A stretch of DNA of 64,000 nt, taken from positions 423,819 through 487,818 of the forward strand of contig CAJNDS010001513.1 in the NCBI GenBank assembly GCA_905221605.1, in the 5' to 3' direction. A program made the position numbers and the translations under genes. This DNA is from Symbiodinium natans. Its lineage: Eukaryota; Sar; Dinophyceae; Suessiales; Symbiodiniaceae. The notes under the pieces were generated by a model. It was not told the origin of the DNA, made no database searches, and saw only the letters and a list, made by a program, of their open reading frames with translations. Of the stretch, positions 10,510 through 20,940 are shown one piece after another. Within the stretch, counting starts at the first letter, position 1. The number at the start of each line of letters is the position of its first letter.

Positions 10510-13500
10510 TTAAGAAGACAGACCCAAGTGCCGTGGCCAAGAGGCCCCACCCTGCTAGGAGGAATCCGCTTGGTGCAAGTGGGCTTCTGGTCAAATCAAT
10601 AATGCGCTCTTCACTTTGGCGGTTTCTCTGCTTGAGCGTGTTCAAGGTATAGGGCGATTGTCCGCGTATCTCGTGGAAATAGGAAGCCTTAGGTTCGGGC
10701 CCAGGCACAGAGTCAAAGCATTCTCGCACGACAAGAACATACAAGAACGAATGAGTTTGAATGAAAGCAACTCCTTGCTCATGACAATTCTGATGAGTAG
10801 CAAAGCTGGAATCCACGGAAGCCACAACTCCAGCCACACTGATTCCAGCCACGTTGTGCGTCACATCCGCGCCCATGATCATGGTGCCCTGAGGAGCTGT
10901 GCATGAAGCAAAGGCGGTGCCCAATTTGAAAGGGCTCATTTAAAGTGGGCTCAAGAAACTCAAAAAGCTCAAGCAAACCACAAAAAACACCCTGATTTGC
11001 GGAGGCCTCTTCCTTCTTGAGCAGCCAATGGGGCTCGGCAAGCGCCACGTTGAAAGCCGCCCTGGGAATTCCGGCCTTTGCAGGAACCTTTGGCGTGACC
11101 TTGAGCATGAGGTTGTTGAGCTTCTTTTCCGCATCCTGCGGGAATAAAGGCAGCTCTGTGCACGGAGCCTCGAGCCTGGAGCCTCGAGCCTTGAAGAAGC
11201 CATGCATACCAGCTGCAAGGCCTATTCTGATACTTCTACTTCTGAGGACGGCGCGGCGATCCCCTTCTTGCAGTTCACAAACTGCGTGGTGAAGCTGCCC
11301 ATCTCTGTCTCTGTAATGAGCTTGATCAACTTGTAGAGCTGATCAGTGATTGCCTTTCATGCAGTCTACTCATCTGTAGTGCTGTGCCTCACGTGTTTCG
11401 CTCGCCCTTGCTCGGCACCCTGAGCATCCCGCCTCGCTGTCCTCAAGGAGGATAACCAGAAGCTTCAAGTCCTACAGGGCAGTAAGGCAAGAATGTTACT
11501 TCAAGCTCCGCGAATGCTGCGGCAGTCTTTGGGAAGGCTGTTTCTTAGATGCACTGTGTCACTGTGTCCTTATGCTTGGCGAGCAATTGCGTGAGCTCTT
11601 CACGGAGAACATTGCCCAGCGTGTTAGAGAAGGACTCACGGTTCTTCCAGCCTGCCGAGAGCTGGAAAGACCTTCCTGCCCCCATTTTACGCTGTTTCAT
11701 TGAATTGGGGAACATACAACATGCACCAGGTCGTGTCGAAACCTCAAAGCAGGTCCAGGTCAGACAAGCTAGAGAGTGATCAGCTATGGCAACCGAACCG
11801 CATGGGGGTGACGCGATGTGGCGGCGTCGACATTATTCTTAGGCTGGGCAGATCTGGATATTAAGCTCTCTTTCAAATCATGGCTGTCCTCCCAAAAAAG
11901 TAGATGAGAAGCAACGTTGGTGGCCACAGCCAAGCGACAAATCAAGAAGCCACGAAGAATGAATCAGCCAAGCTGCATCTGTAGTAAGCATCAAAGGCCT
12001 GCCAGAAGATCCCAAGCTGTTCCAACAATTCTGGGAGGCATCCCAACAACTCCAGTTGGATTTTGCGACAATCGATCCTGGCCTTTTGGGGCCATTCTAC
12101 AGTCTTTGCCTCCGTGAAATTCATGCCTTTCGCATAACACCTCTTCTTGAACTCGCCGGCGAGCCACCAGATGTCCCGCCTCGGTTTAAACCAGGCTACC
12201 AAGGCTGTAGTCCTTTGTAGGCTTCGGGAGATTGGCAATCTCGACAGAGTGCTGGGGCTGGTGTGTGTAGAATTTACAGTCGGGATGGACCAACGTGGGC
12301 TGCACGCCGAGCAGTCCAACGCCAAAAATCATTGAGCTTGGATGCAAGCCCTACCGTGGGTCCTCCCCAACTCGCTGTCTGAATTCTCAAACACCATACA
12401 CCTTGCTGCCATGGTGCTCCTGAATTTGGCTGCCAGTCGTGAAGCACCACATGCCCCAGGCTACCTGACAGCTTTCTCTTGCCGTATCTAGCTCACTGGC
12501 ACTACGGACCACTGATACTGCTACCTCGGCCTGTATTTTCGGCAAATGTTCAGGGTTGTTCAGGCTTGCGGTTGTGTGGGCGAACCTTTCCCGGCTTCGG
12601 TCTCTAAGTGATGGCTGCTATGTGGAACGTATGTTTATGCCACTACTCTGGCCTTGAATGGCGTGTTGCCAAGTGCTGGATCATCCGCTGTCGTACATTT
12701 AAGCGGTAGTCTTGGCCAAAAGGCCATAAAACTCCAAGTCAACCCCTGCGCCTCGAACTGGGGAGGAGAAATCGCCTTGAAGTTGTTGGAGTAGTTCGTC
12801 GAGGTCCCCATGTAGCTGTTGCCGGTGTTACCTCAGATTCGTCTAATACCACAAACCTAAATGAAGAGCAATGTTTAATGTTACCTGGAGTCAAAGTGAG
12901 GAGGACGTGATCACCATTTTTGTTCATAGTGTGAAGATGGGTTGCTTCTCTCCACGTGAGGTGGGCTGGTCCAGGTCCCCAAGGCCAAGTATAGCGGCTT
13001 GAAACTACGAAATGTACTAGGAAGGGAGGCAATCTGTTAAAATCATGCTTTCGATCCTTGACTCAAGCAAGCTCCGGGGTGCCATCCCTCATCTTGGGCG
13101 TGTCCAGCAGGCGCCCATTGAGCTTAATCATCTGAAGCTCCATGGTGATCTGAGCGAGGAAGCACGGAAAAGTCCAGGACTGATGCTAGCCGTGTGGTTG
13201 CTTGCTTAGTTGTAAGAAAACTTTGAATTAGGCAGTATGGTCATGTCCAAGCGGCTCCCTTGCTGTTTAGAGCTGACGCAGGACCTAGCACCAAGGGCAG
13301 CACAAAGTCATGGGCTGCGCGTCCAGCACAGGCATGTGTGCCCAGTGTAGCTGCAGAGGCAGCGCTCGATTGAAGAATTCCTAAGCCCGCAAACTGCCCT
13401 TGGAGGCCCCCCTCCTTGCCCTGCCTACTCATTCCCCCCCTCCAGCCTGAACGGCACTCAGCCTTTTCTAGCTCCTTCGCACCATGGTGCATCCCCAACT

Positions 13501-14897
13501 AACCCTCTATACCCTCGCATCTCTCTTGCATGTGAAATGTGTTTTCACGTCTGCTTAAGCGCTTCTGCCAAGTCAATTGCTTGTGGCAGTTGCTGGTGTT
13601 TTGCCGCTTGCTTGTGTGACATCCGCTCCGAGCGAGCGGCCGTTGCAGGATCTGGGGATGGGTTTTAGGGCTACGCTGCGTTGCCAGACTCCGTCGGAAG
13701 GCTTCATGGTTCGCAAATGCTTACAGCAGCACATACAAGCGTCTTTGGAGCACGATTTCTGCGTTCCCAGCACCCCCAACACCCACACAAAAGCAAATGA
13801 CGACCTGCGTGAGATTCATCTCCTTGATTTCCCAGATGATTGGAAACGGGCGTAGAGACCGGGAAACAGGAGTCTGGGCGATCGCGGGTCCCCCACGCCA
13901 GTCTAGGGACGCTGCTTACGGCAATATTCAACATGACACGGCATTGTCATTGAAATCCTGTCACTTGAATGTCTGCAGGCACCGCTCTCGGCACATGTCT
14001 ACAGCAGGAGCAAGCGGCACGTGACTTTCATGAGGAGTCGAATGAAACGAACTGAGGAGCTGGCCCAACTGCGGGTTGTTCAGTGCTGTCATGATTTGAT
14101 CTCTGCGTTGCGAGGGTGGCATTGCGGTTCTCCTTGTCACCTGCGTGCTTGCTGCTCCCTCCCCTTATGATCATGGTCTCACATTTCAGCGAGACCCAAG
14201 CCAGAATGCCGTCCAGAACACAGCAGTAGTTACAAGAGATTGTCGAGCATCAAGTCCTAAACTGTCACCACATCGCACAAATGACCTCCACCTGGAATTC
14301 TGGGCGCAACTTTCCAACGGCTAGGTTGTGTTCACCTCGGTGTCAGGTCGTGGCGTTCAGTTTCAGAGCTTCAGGCAATGACTGGTACCACTAGAGTCAC
14401 TATAGCCACAACACACCACGCGTCCAAGAGCGCTACAACACTGACGACACTCCGAGTGGACTGCTGCTTTCACGTTGAATCTGAAGCTCCGCATCCGAGG
14501 CACCGCCCAAGACGGTGACGAACTCCATGGGAATGCAATTTCGGGCACTGCCCAGCTGAATGCAGGGCAAATCTGGATACCAGACATCAATGCCATGCTT
14601 GTGCTTGAAGTACTGCACAACGTTGACCTCGAGTGTCATTTGGAAAATTTCACTATCTGTCCTGAACAGAAGCGTTGCTACTCATGCGGAGCAGAGGTAG
14701 CAAAGCCAGAAGCAAAGCAAGGACTACACTGTTGGAATCAATCACATGCAAGATTTATCAGGACTTCCTGCCTTGCCGCCCATCTCTTCGCAGTCGAACT
14801 CCTGGCGGTTGGCTGGCTTGTCGGAGACACCGTAGACCACCTTGTTGCTCACCTTGACCTGCCAATGGACACGCCACTCGTCGCATCCATGAATGAT
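8941..14897 (-). CDS. Argonaute-family protein (PAZ-MID-PIWI), 5' end not located
   Basis: Argonautes bind small RNAs and silence or cleave complementary RNA. Exons in transcription order: PAZ (about 14773-14897 and 14505-14627), MID (about 12060-12200, 11548-11705, 11240-11343), PIWI (11135 downward, 10802-10896, 10588-10687, 10412-10483, 10186-10306, 9902-10043, 9267-9342, 9117-9205, 8941-9045). Visible motifs are YFKHKHGIDVWYPDLPC, LYKLIKLITETEMGSFTTQF, TMIMGADVTH (first catalytic Asp), FHEIRGQ, IIYYRDGVSDGQ (second Asp), QKRHQTRLW, IQGTSVPCHYHIL and PAYMADHV. Intron donors include GC (10688-10801), GA (10484-10587) and GT, all phase-consistent. The fourth catalytic position aligns to Asp, with His next to it. 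A Lys/Gly-rich insert follows KRHQTRLW. The N-terminal domain and start codon were not found. The protein ends four residues after HVC owing to a copy-specific stop. Confidence 0.9.
10412..11135 (-). other. PIWI exons carrying the first catalytic Asp and glutamate-finger region
   Basis: Exon ending near 11030 starts at 11135 after CCCGCAG and reads DAEKKLNNLMLKVTPKV, the counterpart of the LSNLCLKINVKLGG strand. Exon 10802-10896 gives GTMIMGADVTH through VASVDSSF. A 114-bp GC-AG intron (10688-10801) joins it to 10588-10687 (ASYFHEIRGQ to ERIIDLT). A 104-bp GA-AG intron (10484-10587) leads to 10412-10483 (MAQNMLQKWRKMNG to NNIIYYR). The phases are 0, 1 and 1. The duplication breakpoint at 10509/10510 lies inside the last of these introns. 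Confidence 0.85.
11240..12200 (-). other. Argonaute MID-region exons
   Basis: Three minus-strand exons fit the MID domain. One near 12060-12200 contains EFKKRCYAKGMNF, matching the 'C..xGM' helix of MID. One near 11548-11705 contains NVLREELTQLLAKHKD. One near 11240-11343 contains LYKLIKLITETEMGSFTTQF, matching the conserved VY..IK...E..LG..TQC segment that precedes PIWI. The exon edges are approximate; the last assignment is strong and the first two moderate. Confidence 0.65.
12210..14500. other. Argonaute introns, few resolved exons
   Basis: Between the PAZ and MID exons I find only fragments on the minus strand (for example SYMGTSTNYSNNFK near 12765-12815) that could be linker or MID exons but cannot be aligned with confidence. 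The rest looks like intron. Confidence 0.4.
14505..14897 (-). other. Argonaute PAZ-domain exons
   Basis: The upstream exon (about 14773-14897) reads WRVHWQVKVSNKVVYGVSDK followed by PANRQEFDC, the beta-barrel half of PAZ. The next exon (14505-14627, after CTCGAG acceptor) reads VNVVQYFKHKHGIDVW, YPDLPCIQLG and NCIPMEFV. Together these are the classic V..YF..KY...L.YP.LPC...G...Y.P.E signature, which anchors the 3' end of the guide RNA. An exact junction was not assigned. Confidence 0.85.
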
Positions 14898-14899
14898 CT

Positions 14900-16150
14900 C
14901 AAGCTGACACAGAAAGGCAAGCTACAACAAATCACAGCTTCATGTGATTTTGCCCGGCATAGCAAGTTCGCGCCTTTCCATACTCTGCCTTCACTTTCCT
15001 CAGCTGGCAACACGAAGAGCCAAGACTTCTCACGAGGTGTCATTCCACGAAGCGAATTGGCGAAAGCATGTCATGGATCAGAATGTACTTCTCGCAGTAT
15101 GTAGAATGCATGCAGTGAGTGTTCTCCAGGCAGTCATTCGAAAACCTGTAGGGGCATAGTTCCCCTACAAATCAATCCTCTTTGGGTGACTTCCTGTCTC
15201 GGTCCAAGAATCAGCCTTTTCAAGCCCAGTTCTCCACGTAACGCATCGCGCATGCGGGCGTAGGATCTGGCACGCGCGGCTGGTCTGTGGGTTCTTAGGG
15301 TTTATGGCTATATGACATTACATGTCTTGGGGTTCATGATGTTTGGACGTTTGATCTTTCGGTTCTCACAGTCAGGTGGGAGGCAAGGCTTTGCCGGACA
15401 GGGCTAGGGTTACTCCCGCGCACCTGATTCAGGTCACCAACCAATGTGATCTACGGACGATCACTCCCAGCCCTTCCCCAACCTGGCCCTTCGAAATCAA
15501 AAACCCTGGGGATTGGACGAGTCTTTCCCAAAAGAATTGGTCTCACCCTCTGCGATCAACACACACGACCGTGCTCTCACATGCCGAGTCCATCTCCAGG
15601 AGAAGCTGCGCGTGTAAGTGCATTATAGTGCGCACGTAGGAGATGACTATGCGCGTTGCCATGCATGGGAAACGCTATCGTCCCGACGATGGCTCCTAGC
15701 ATCACTGCGCATCCCTAGGCATCGGTTCTGTTCAAGCCTTCACCAATGTCACATTCATTCTGGGTCCGGCGCCCGTCCCAGTACTTGCGCGGGATTTCCC
15801 TGACAGCAGCAGACATGCGTGGTCAACGCATGTCAGCATATGACATGAGCTCTGCAACTACTTTAGGTCTGTCATCGCCCAATTCCCGATCCCTCGAGAG
15901 CACTGCCCACATGCTATAGCCGAGAGCCCAACTTTTCGCACTCATCCTCGCTCCACCAATCCCCAGGCTTCCTGGCCTCAACGCAAGCTAAAATGCATCG
16001 GAATAAGTGCTTAATGATTGCCTCATGAAGGTTGAAACAATCTTGAGATATGCCGGCGAAGACCCCAAACAATGAGATTGTATAGAATCGGAAAACGCGT
16101 GAAACAACAATGCGACATAAATTCGACAGGCGTTTAGGGTTGCCCTAGAT
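14900..16150. other. Probable 5' region of the Argonaute gene, not resolved
   Basis: The N-terminal and linker domains should lie here if the gene is complete, but I could not recognise them. Minus-strand open frames are short. A CCCTAAA-like motif is seen in the inverse sense near 15292-15302. Confidence 0.3.
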
Positions 16151-16204
16151 TCAGTGCCGAATACAGAGGAGCATGCCCAAATGCAGTATTGGTAGCTGGC
16201 TAAA

Positions 16205-16555
16205 TGCGTTCGCGCTGCTGTTTGGAAATCCGTGTTTCGTTACAGCGTGCAAACAGCTCACAACCAAATCCAAAACTAGAAATAGAGTGGTGTTTTGCGA
16301 CCAACCACGATCCCACACGCATTTCGGTGCATGCCAAATGCATTCTTCGTCGCACGAAGAATGAATTTGGCAACGCTTTCCCGTTTTTCCCGTTTGTCCT
16401 CGTTCATGAACTCGTCGATTCTCTTTCTCTGCATAAGAAGGAAGAGCTCTAACTAAGGGCCCGAACACGCCTAGCAGCTTTTCGACGTTTTGCAAGAGTT
16501 CCGAGGGGCCAGAATCAAAAGGAACATGCCCAAATGTAATTGTCAAGGCCGGCGA
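16205..16555. repeat. Dispersed repeat copy (same family as 19418-20150)
   Basis: Shares long blocks with 19484-19625 (same strand) and with the reverse complement of 19895-20095, including the run from CGTTTCGTTACAGCGTGCAA to ACCAACCACGATCCC. It contains a near-perfect hairpin at 16331-16370 (CCAAATGCATTCTTCGT and its inverse). On the minus strand a degenerate frame reads IDEFMNEDKREKRESVAKF then KNAFGMHRNACGIVVGRK, so the repeat may derive from a transcribed gene. Confidence 0.7.
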
Positions 16556-16599
16556 AATGCATACACGTAGCTGCTTCTTTGCAAACCCGTAAACGGTAA

Positions 16600-16690
16600 A
16601 CCCTAAACTAGTTAAATGAATACCCTGAACCCTAATCCCTAAAGAGGCCCTAAACCTCAAACTGCCAGCCCTAAACCCTACACCCGGTAT
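16600..16690. repeat. Telomere-like CCCTAAA-related tract
   Basis: Clustered degenerate units of CCCTAAAC and CCCTGAACCCTAATCCC, reminiscent of the TTTAGGG telomere unit. Confidence 0.6.
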
Positions 16691-16779
16691 GCTGAGGTTT
16701 GGATCTTGGGCTGCGAGGCCGGAGCCTTCGGGCCTCGCTGTTACACCCGACAACCTCTAATTCAACACTTTAGGGTTTA

Positions 16780-17339
16780 GGCTGTTGGGCTTTGGGTAAA
16801 ATAACGGCCATCACAAGACTTGAACTAAACGCGCCTTGAGCCCTGAATCTGCTTATAACCCCAAGTAAGGTACTTATAACCTTGCTTACTAAGTCCCATG
16901 ATCCTCCAAGTAGGGGCCCTGTTTCAGCTCTGAGCTCTATGCATACAGGGGTGCAGACGGCGAGTTTGGGGCCTAATGTAATGTAGGGGCCTTAATAATT
17001 TGAATAGGGTTTTGGGATCCTCGATAGTATAGTTATAATAAGGAACCCTAAGGAAGAATATTGAGAATAATTTAGGCTACAGTAGGGGCCTTTTAAAGGT
17101 GGGCAAACGCGTTTCGTCATCGCGATGCACGGATGTAGCTTCAGCCCAACCCCAAATAAACCCTTCTCATACAGAGCCCTCTAAGAGAAGCAAAAAAGTG
17201 CAACATCACAAAAGCGCGAATTAACAACACCTGAAACCCACACAAGCTGCTTCTGACTTCTCGTAGGAAACATCCGTTGATATCACATCGCGCAGCCACC
17301 TCCATCTCAAGCTCTACGACAAAAGCTAGGTCACAGAAC
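16780..17339. other. AT-rich spacer downstream of the Ubl-RCC1 gene
   Basis: No coding signal. Repeated short elements (GTAGGGGCC with TTATAAT or TTATAACC) recur four times between 16850 and 17095. Confidence 0.4.
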
Positions 17340-18884
17340 TTACAATTGAGGGACGCGTCCCTTGAGGCACGTGGAGTAAAAATCCACCGAAAGGAAAGCC
17401 CTGGCAGCGCAGATTGCGGCCCCCGGCCCAGAGCGCAGCTGATCCTGTACTGCACTGCTGTCACCACCATTGGCGGCATCACCCCAGGTGACCACCGACC
17501 CGTCACCCAGGATTGCGGCAAATGCAAAATCAGAAGCCTGGATCTGCTGCACATTTCGCAGCTGATCCTGTACTGCACTGCTGTCGCCACCATTGGCGGC
17601 ATCACCCCAGGTGACCACAGATCCATCACCCAGGATTGCAGCAAATGCCCCATCAGAACCTTGGATCTGCTGGACATTCTTCAGCTGCTCCTGTACGGCA
17701 TTGCTGTCGCCACCATAGCTGCCCCAGGTGACCACGGATCCATCACCTAGTATTGCAGCAAATGCGCTAACACAAGATTGGATCTGCTGCACATCTCGCA
17801 GCTTATCCTGTACCGCACTGCTGTCGCCACCATACTCGGCATTTCCCCAGGTGACCACCGATCCATCATGCAGGATTGCAGCAAATGCCTCATGTGAAGC
17901 TTGGATGTGTTGCACATTCTTCAACTGTTCCTGGACGCCACTGCTGTCGCCTCCAAAGCGGAAATGGGCCCAGGTGACCACAGATCCATCACCCAGGATT
18001 CCAGCAAATGCCTGGTAAGAGGCTTGGATCTGCTGCACATCTCGCAGTTGATCCTGTACTGCACTGCTGTCGCCACCAAAGTCGGCACCACCCCAGGTGA
18101 CCACGGATCCATCACCCAGGATTGCAGCAAATGCACCACCAGAGGATTGAATCTGCTTCACACCTCGCAGCTGATCCTGTACTTCACCGCTGTCCCCACC
18201 ATAGAGGACATGACCCCACGTGACGACAGATCCATCACCCCGGATTGCAGCAAATGCGGCAGAAGATGCTTGGATCTGCTGCACATCTCGCAGCTGATCC
18301 TGCACCGCACTGCTGTTGCCACCATAGTCGACATTTCCCCAGGAGATCACAGAACCATCACCCAGGATTGCAGCAAAAGCGTGTTGAGTAGCTTGGACCT
18401 GCTGCACATCTCGCAACTGATCCTGTACCGCACTGCTGTCGCCACTACTGCATTCGGAATCACCCCAAGTCACCACAGATCCATCACCCAGGATTGCAGC
18501 AAATGCCTGGTAAGAGGCTTGGATCTGCTTCACATCTCGCAGCTGATCCTGTACCGCATTGCTGTCGCCGCCATAAATGGCTTGCCCCCATGTGACGACA
18601 GATCTATCACCGAGGAGCGCGGCGAACGCAGATTCACCGCGCTTAGTGCCTTGAAGCTGGACTGGGTTCACATGCAGGGTGAGTACGTCTCCATTCTTCA
18701 ACTTTGCTTCTGTGACAGTTCGTGTTCCGTCAAGCACCTCTCCGGAAGCATTCAGCAGCCTCCCTCTACCCGTGGCCAGGGCACTCTGGGCACGCTGCTT
18801 CAACGACTCAACAAATGCATCCGACTCTACTTCCAGAGAGGCACTCTTGCCACTCAGTAGATGCACATCCACAGAAACCGACAT
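17340..18884 (-). CDS. Ubiquitin-like domain protein with ten RCC1-like repeats
   Basis: A 514-residue frame opens with ATG at 18884. Residues 1 to about 75 form a ubiquitin-like domain (start MSVSVDVHLLSGKSASLEV; end KLKNGDVLTLHV). From residue 86 there are ten tandem repeats of about 41 residues with consensus AFAAILGDGSVVTWG, then GGDSSAVQDQLRDVQQIQAS. DGSVVxWG is the RCC1-type strand, so a beta-propeller is inferred. Similar proteins in dinoflagellates are often labelled HERC2- or UVR8-like, but there is no HECT domain here, so a ligase function is not supported. Repeats are very similar at DNA level (123-bp period; one 126, one 117), suggesting recent homogenisation. The tenth repeat breaks off after VQDQLR into an unrelated tail, so the true end may be spliced elsewhere. 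No introns are needed within the frame. Confidence 0.85.
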   Translation of the reverse strand: MSVSVDVHLLSGKSASLEVESDAFVESLKQRAQSALATGRGRLLNASGEVLDGTRTVTEAKLKNGDVLTLHVNPVQLQGTKRGESAFAALLGDRSVVTWGQAIYGGDSNAVQDQLRDVKQIQASYQAFAAILGDGSVVTWGDSECSSGDSSAVQDQLRDVQQVQATQHAFAAILGDGSVISWGNVDYGGNSSAVQDQLRDVQQIQASSAAFAAIRGDGSVVTWGHVLYGGDSGEVQDQLRGVKQIQSSGGAFAAILGDGSVVTWGGADFGGDSSAVQDQLRDVQQIQASYQAFAGILGDGSVVTWAHFRFGGDSSGVQEQLKNVQHIQASHEAFAAILHDGSVVTWGNAEYGGDSSAVQDKLRDVQQIQSCVSAFAAILGDGSVVTWGSYGGDSNAVQEQLKNVQQIQGSDGAFAAILGDGSVVTWGDAANGGDSSAVQDQLRNVQQIQASDFAFAAILGDGSVVTWGDAANGGDSSAVQDQLRSGPGAAICAARAFLSVDFYSTCLKGRVPQL

Positions 18885-18898
18885 GATGCTTTGTAGGA

Positions 18899-18985
18899 TT
18901 CCCTAAACCCTAAACCCCCTTTTTGCCGGAGTGCTCTCTTACGTGCCTCAAGCTGCCACGGACCCTAAACCCCCTGAACCCTAAG
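18899..18985. repeat. Telomere-like tract beside the Ubl-RCC1 start codon
   Basis: Units CCCTAAACCCTAAACCCCC and ACCCTAAACCCCCTGAACCC lie directly upstream of the gene's ATG. Confidence 0.7.
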
Positions 18986-19417
18986 CCTTAGGGAGGTCGA
19001 TCATGGATTGACTCAAGACCTAAGACCCTTCATCGATGCTACAAAGCCCTGTCGAGCCCCAGGAGAGCCCCACAAGCTTTCGGGTTTTTGGTTTGGGGTT
19101 TTAGGGTTGTGAGTTTGGGGTTTAGGGCTTGGGAAACCACAGGAATCCCAAATAGGACATGCATTCTTCGCCCGTGCATTATTGCATTCGGCTCTCTTTT
19201 TCCCTTATTGATCAATGCACGAGGAAAGAATATCCTTGCAAATGTGGAAAGCAAGACCAAAGCAAGACCAAATGCATTTTCCAAGCCTCGAAGAATGCAG
19301 ATGCATTCTTCGCCCGTGCACTCAGTGCTTTCTCCCTTTCGGAAAATGCAGAAGGAGAGAATACAATATCCGTATCAGTGAAAGTGTGGAAAGCAAGACC
19401 AAAGCAAAACCAAATGC

Positions 19418-20150
19418 ATTCTTCAGGCCGCGAAACATGCATTCGCGCGGCGTCCGGTCGTCCACGTCGATTGTGCAGTCTGTGTTTCGTTCTGGCGTGC
19501 AAACAAATCAAATTAAGTCCAAAATAGAAATAGCTTTTTGTGTTTCGCGACCAACCACGATCCCATATGCACCCCGGGGCATGCCAAATGCATGTTTCGT
19601 TGCCCGCGGGTTGCATTTGGCAACGGCTTCCCGTGGTGTAACTGAGTGCCGGTGTCCGCTAAAGGCAGCTAAGCGATTGTTCTTCCCACAATAGACGCGG
19701 AAAAGACAGAGGCCCCGATGCAGGACACCAACATGAAATGCCCAACGTGCCCCAACATGTTAAGCTTTTGACCAAGATTCGGGCCCAAGGTCTTTGAGAG
19801 CCCCAGCAGAGACGCAGATTACGGACAAAAGCTGTTGAGCGCCTCGACATGTTCAACAATCCCACACTGAGGGTCGAGAAAAAGTGAATCGAAGAATTCA
19901 TGAAGGAGGACAAATACAGACTTCAACACGACGGGCAACTATTGCCAAGTGCTTTTTTCGAACGACGAAAGATGCGCTTGGCATGTGCCGGGATGCACGT
20001 GGGATCGTGGTTGGTCGCAAAATGTCGCAAAACAACGCTCTATTTCTACTTTTGGATTTTGGTTTTGATCTGTTTACACGCTGCAACGAAACACAAACAA
20101 CCCAATTTACGTGGACGACCGGACGCTGCGCGCATGCAACGGGCGAAGAA
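19418..20150. mobile_element. MITE-like element with about 190-bp inverted arms
   Basis: Left arm 19418-19610 and right arm 19955-20150 are imperfect reverse complements. Matching blocks include the GTCCGGTCGTCCACGT segment, the AACGAAACACA segment, and the ACCAACCACGATCCCA segment. The spacer of about 340 bp contains a degenerate open stretch (EEFMKEDKYRLQHD) shared with the copy at 16.2-16.55 kb. No transposase is visible, so it is either a non-autonomous foldback element or two inverted insertions of one repeat family. Target-site duplications were not identified. Confidence 0.6.
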
Positions 20151-20154
20151 TGAG

Positions 20155-20940
20155 ATGGGGTGCTAGTTGCTTACGATGTCACCCTACGAGCACAAAGGGA
20201 AGGAACATGCGACCAACTTCTAGGGCTCTCGCCAAACCCTACGAGCACAAAGGGAGGGGGCATGCGACAAACCTTAAGGGATATGCTTGTACCTCACCCC
20301 TGTTCTGAAAGTGCGGTCCCCAAAACTTGGGTGCTATTTGAGTACGCTCGGTCCTGCAAAGCAGGATGCTAGTTAAACACGCTCCGTCTTTTCGCACACA
20401 CGAGGACCAACTTCCAAGAGATCTCCCTGAAACGTTCAAACCTGGCACGCTGGGCCCTTCAAGCACGTTGTGATTCTTGGTCTTTCAAGGCCTAACCTCT
20501 AGGGACCCTCACCCTACGAGCACGAAAGGAGGGGACATGCGATAAACTTCTAAGGCCATCAGCAAACCCTACGAGCACGAAGACAGGGGACATAGGACAA
20601 ACCTCTAAGGCATATGCTTTGACTTCTCTCTGAAAGTGCAAACGTTTGGAAACAACGTAAGATGTCTTTTTGTACCTGTATAGAACCTTTCTGCAATGCA
20701 GGCAGAGTTGCAACTCTAAAACGAAACTAAAGGCTTTTGGAAACACCACAGGAGCTCTTCCCACAAAGAGACAAACATTTGCTTAAACCACCCTCTTTTA
20801 GGGGCATCGGGTTTAGGATTTCAGGGGCATATTCAAACCCGTATAGAGCCACGACTACGTTACTAGCACAGGTTTTTGGGCTTCATCGTAAGCAACTAGC
20901 CCCATCTGCGCCCTGATGACCAAATAGCTCGCGCCAGAGC
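20155..20940. mobile_element. Repeat element with terminal inverted sequences, copy A
   Basis: The left end (GATGGGGTGCTAGTTGCTTA) is the reverse complement of the sequence at about 20890-20915. The element then ends with CCTGATGACCAAATAGCTCG at about 20916-20935. The same GACCAAATAGCTCGCGCC terminus recurs at 21848 (one variant), 22138 and, inverted, at 22315 and 22410. Internally it holds several copies of a unit containing CCCTACGAGCACAAAGGGAGG followed by CATGCGACAAACTTCTAAGG. Confidence 0.6.

Noticed and set aside
14475-15104. 209-codon plus-strand open frame
   Set aside because: It lies opposite the PAZ exons of the Argonaute gene; the minus strand carries the conserved motifs.
16151-16753. 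200-codon minus-strand frame
   Set aside because: It spans a repeat copy and telomere-like sequence; its residues do not match the reading frame shared between repeat copies.
17901-18860. 319-codon plus-strand open frame opposite the Ubl-RCC1 gene
   Set aside because: It is the antisense shadow of a repetitive coding sequence; its own repeats are simply the complement of the RCC1-like units.
17340-18884. HERC-type E3 ligase
   Set aside because: There are RCC1-like repeats and a ubiquitin-like domain but no HECT domain, so the ligase label often given to such proteins is unsupported here.
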